Source: Accumulibacter sp964428215 (GTDB lineage: Bacteria > Pseudomonadota > Gammaproteobacteria > Burkholderiales > Rhodocyclaceae). From it: a stretch of 9,366 nucleotides of DNA. Where the stretch lies: the NCBI GenBank assembly GCA_964428215.1, contig CAYRXO010000145.1, positions 1 through 9,366 of the forward strand, read 5' to 3'. The notes beneath the pieces are model-generated. The model was not told the DNA's origin. It ran no database searches and saw nothing but the letters and a program-made list of their open reading frames with translations. The number at the start of each line of letters is the position of its first letter. Position 1 is the first letter of the stretch. Below, one piece after another: positions 7,647 through 9,366 of this stretch. The position numbers were made by a program, and so were the translations under genes.

Positions 7647-9110
7647 ATGTCTTGTTCATCGCTGATGGTGCAGGGAACCACCTCGGATGCCGGCAAATCG
7701 ACGCTGGTCGCCGCGCTGTGCCGGATTCTCAAACGACGCGGTGTGCGCGTCGCGCCATTCAAACCGCAGAACATGGCGCTCAACTCGGCGGTGACCAGCG
7801 ATGGCGGCGAAATCGGCCGTGCGCAGGCCTTGCAGGCGCTGGCGGCCGGCCTGCCGCCGCACAGCGATTTCAACCCGGTGCTGCTCAAGCCGAGCAGCGA
7901 TTGCCAGGCGCAGGTGATCATCCATGGCCGGGTGGCCGAAAATCTCGACGCCCGCGACTATCATGCCTACAAGCCGCGGGCGATGCAGGCGGTGCTCGCC
8001 TCCTGGCAACGGCTATGCGCCGCCTATGACTGCATCCTCGTCGAAGGCGCCGGTTCGCCGGCGGAAATCAATCTGCGCGCGCGCGACATTGCCAACATGG
8101 GTTTTGCCGAAGCGGTCGATTGTCCGGTGATTCTGATCGCCGACATCGACCGCGGCGGTGTCTTCGCGCATCTGGTCGGCACGCTCGACTTGTTGTCGGC
8201 CAGCGAACAGGCGCGGGTCAAGGGCTTCGTCATCAACCGTTTCCGCGGCGACATCGGCTTGCTCGAACCGGGTCTGCGCTGGCTCGAGGCGCGGACCGGC
8301 AAGCCGGTGCTGGCCGTATTGCCCTATCTGCACGGGCTGTTCATCGATGCCGAGGACGCCATTGCCGTCGGACAGGTGGCGAACGAGCGCGCGTGGCTGA
8401 AAGTGATCGCTCCGGCCCTGCCGCGGGTATCGAATCACACCGACCTGGACGCGCTGCGTCTGCATCCGCAGGTCGATTTCCGCTGGATCGCGCCGAACGA
8501 AACACCGCCGTCCGCCGACCTGATCGTCCTGCCCGGCTCGAAGTCAGTGCGCAGTGATCTCGACTGGCTGCGTGCGCAAGGCTGGTCGACGGCGATCAAG
8601 CGCCATTTGCGTTACGGTGGCAAGCTGATCGGGCTGTGCGGCGGTTTCCAGATGCTCGGCCGGCGCATCGAGGACCCGCACGCTCTCGAAGGACCGGCTG
8701 GCGGCAGTGACGGGCTGGCATTGCTCAACCTGAGCACACGTCTGGAACACGGTAAGCAGTTGCGCAACGTCAGCGGCCGGCTGGCGTTTGCCGAGCAGGC
8801 GGCGCTGCGCGGCTACGAGATTCATCTCGGCGTCACCACCGGCGACGATCTGGCCCGGCCGGCGGTACGGTTCGACGATGGGCGGGTCGATGGCGCAATT
8901 TCCAGCGACCAGCAGATCCTTGGCACCTATTGCCACGGTCTGTTCGATCACCCCGATGCGCTGGCCGCCTTGCTGGCCTGGGCAGGCGTCGCCGACAGCG
9001 AGCGCGTCGACCTGGCCGCACGCCGGGAGGCGGATATCGATCGCCTCGCCGACGCCGTCGATACGGCGATGGACTGGGACAAGCTGACCGCTCTGCGCCT
9101 GTTGGGCTGA
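7647..9110 (+). CDS. cobQ: Cobyric acid synthase (adenosylcobyric acid synthase, glutamine-hydrolysing)
   Basis: Predicted 487-residue cytoplasmic enzyme of usual family length. It amidates four carboxylates of adenosylcobyrinic acid a,c-diamide, using glutamine and ATP, to make adenosylcobyric acid (EC 6.3.5.10; CbiP in Salmonella) in cobalamin biosynthesis. The N-terminal synthetase domain has the dethiobiotin-synthetase-like P-loop QGTTSDAGKST (9-19), then FKPQNMALNSAVT (38-50), GGEIGRAQALQA (53-64) and LVEGAGSPAEINL (131-143). The C-terminal class I glutamine amidotransferase-like domain (about 250-440) has the nucleophile C331 in LIGLCGGFQMLG and H430 in GTYCHGLFDH. All key residues appear intact. 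ATG 7647 is chosen for its AAGGA site. It starts 39 bases after the VWA stop with no visible promoter or terminator, so co-transcription with the cassette is possible. No other cobalamin gene lies in the window. A weak GACAG/CTGTC inverted repeat at the stop codon is not a convincing terminator. Confidence 0.96.
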   Translation: MSCSSLMVQGTTSDAGKSTLVAALCRILKRRGVRVAPFKPQNMALNSAVTSDGGEIGRAQALQALAAGLPPHSDFNPVLLKPSSDCQAQVIIHGRVAENLDARDYHAYKPRAMQAVLASWQRLCAAYDCILVEGAGSPAEINLRARDIANMGFAEAVDCPVILIADIDRGGVFAHLVGTLDLLSASEQARVKGFVINRFRGDIGLLEPGLRWLEARTGKPVLAVLPYLHGLFIDAEDAIAVGQVANERAWLKVIAPALPRVSNHTDLDALRLHPQVDFRWIAPNETPPSADLIVLPGSKSVRSDLDWLRAQGWSTAIKRHLRYGGKLIGLCGGFQMLGRRIEDPHALEGPAGGSDGLALLNLSTRLEHGKQLRNVSGRLAFAEQAALRGYEIHLGVTTGDDLARPAVRFDDGRVDGAISSDQQILGTYCHGLFDHPDALAALLAWAGVADSERVDLAARREADIDRLADAVDTAMDWDKLTALRLLG

Positions 9111-9139
9111 CAGGCTGTCTTGATCCGGAATTGTCTGCA

Positions 9140-9168
9140 TTGACCCGTCTGACGACTTGTGTTGTAAT
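9140..9168 (+). promoter_or_regulatory. Sigma-70-like promoter upstream of tRNA-Val
   Basis: TTGACC (9140-9145) and TGTAAT (9163-9168) are separated by exactly 17 bases and differ from the TTGACA/TATAAT consensus by one base each. The stretch after the -10 box is GC-rich (CCCGCC), as in many stable-RNA promoters under stringent control. Predicted initiation near 9175 would give a leader of about 120 bases before the tRNA, which is long but not excluded. No better promoter is seen closer to the tRNA. Confidence 0.5.
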
Positions 9169-9295
9169 CCCGCCTCCCTCGTGGTCGGGTTGAATGCTGT
9201 GAAATCTGGACGTCAGCGGCAGCCGTTTGATGGACGGCGGATTGCCAGAACACAGTGCTTCGTTTGCTCGTTTCTCCCGACAGCGATCCGCAGAA

Positions 9296-9366
9296 GGGCG
9301 ATTAACTCAGCGGTAGAGTGCCACCTTCACACGGTGGAAGTCAGTGGTTCGAACCCACTATCGCCC
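9296..9366 (+). tRNA. tRNA-Val (anticodon CAC), cut by the window end before the discriminator base
   Basis: A full cloverleaf can be drawn by hand. The acceptor stem is GGGCGAT/ATCGCCC (7 bp), the D arm ACTC-AGCGGTA-GAGT, the anticodon stem CCACC/GGTGG with loop TTCACAC, the variable loop AAGTC, and the T arm AGTGG-TTCGAAC-CCACT. The anticodon at positions 34-36 is CAC, which reads the valine codon GUG. The 71 bases seen end at tRNA position 72; the discriminator base and any encoded CCA fall outside the window. The D stem has A10-U25 in place of the usual G10-C25, but the pair is complementary, so the gene looks functional. Confidence 0.95.

Noticed and set aside
9109..9119. GACAG-G-CTGTC inverted repeat at the cobQ stop as a terminator
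   Set aside because: The stem is at most 4-5 bp with almost no loop and is not followed by a run of T, so it does not look like an intrinsic terminator.

Overview
This 9.4-kb window is GC-rich, and every gene in it reads on the + strand. Its codon use is dominated by G/C-ending codons, and a cobQ of proteobacterial type and a bacterial tRNA-Val are present. Together these suggest a high-GC proteobacterium, most likely a betaproteobacterium; a Rhodocyclales-like lineage is a guess. No transposase, integrase, phage gene or CRISPR array is visible.

Positions 55-7607 hold a tightly packed five-gene cassette. In order it encodes a SWIM zinc-finger protein (55-1410), a helical HEAT-like DUF5691-type protein (1407-2960), a MoxR-family AAA+ ATPase of the YehL type (2964-4058), a large DUF5682/YehM-like protein with EreA/ChaN/TraB-like histidine and glutamate motifs (4111-6396), and a VWA protein with a complete MIDAS, YehP-like (6393-7607). 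Two of the four junctions are 4-base ATGA stop/start overlaps, one has a 3-base gap and one a 52-base gap. The five are therefore probably translated from one mRNA at linked rates. MoxR/VWA pairs generally act as ATP-driven remodelling or metal-insertion machines. A reasonable inference is that the ATPase and VWA protein form the motor and adaptor, DUF5682 is the candidate enzyme or effector, the DUF5691 protein is a helical scaffold, and the SWIM protein binds nucleic acid or protein. The biochemical role of this cassette is unknown to me, and it is the most interesting part of the window.

Positions 7647-9110 encode cobyric acid synthase (cobQ), intact and with a clear Shine-Dalgarno site. 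It starts 39 bases after the cassette with no visible terminator between, so it may share the transcript. No other cobalamin gene lies in the window.

Positions 9111-9295 carry no gene. They hold one good sigma-70-like promoter (9140-9168) that could drive the tRNA-Val(CAC) at 9296-9366. That tRNA runs to the last base of the window, with its discriminator base and CCA end lying outside.
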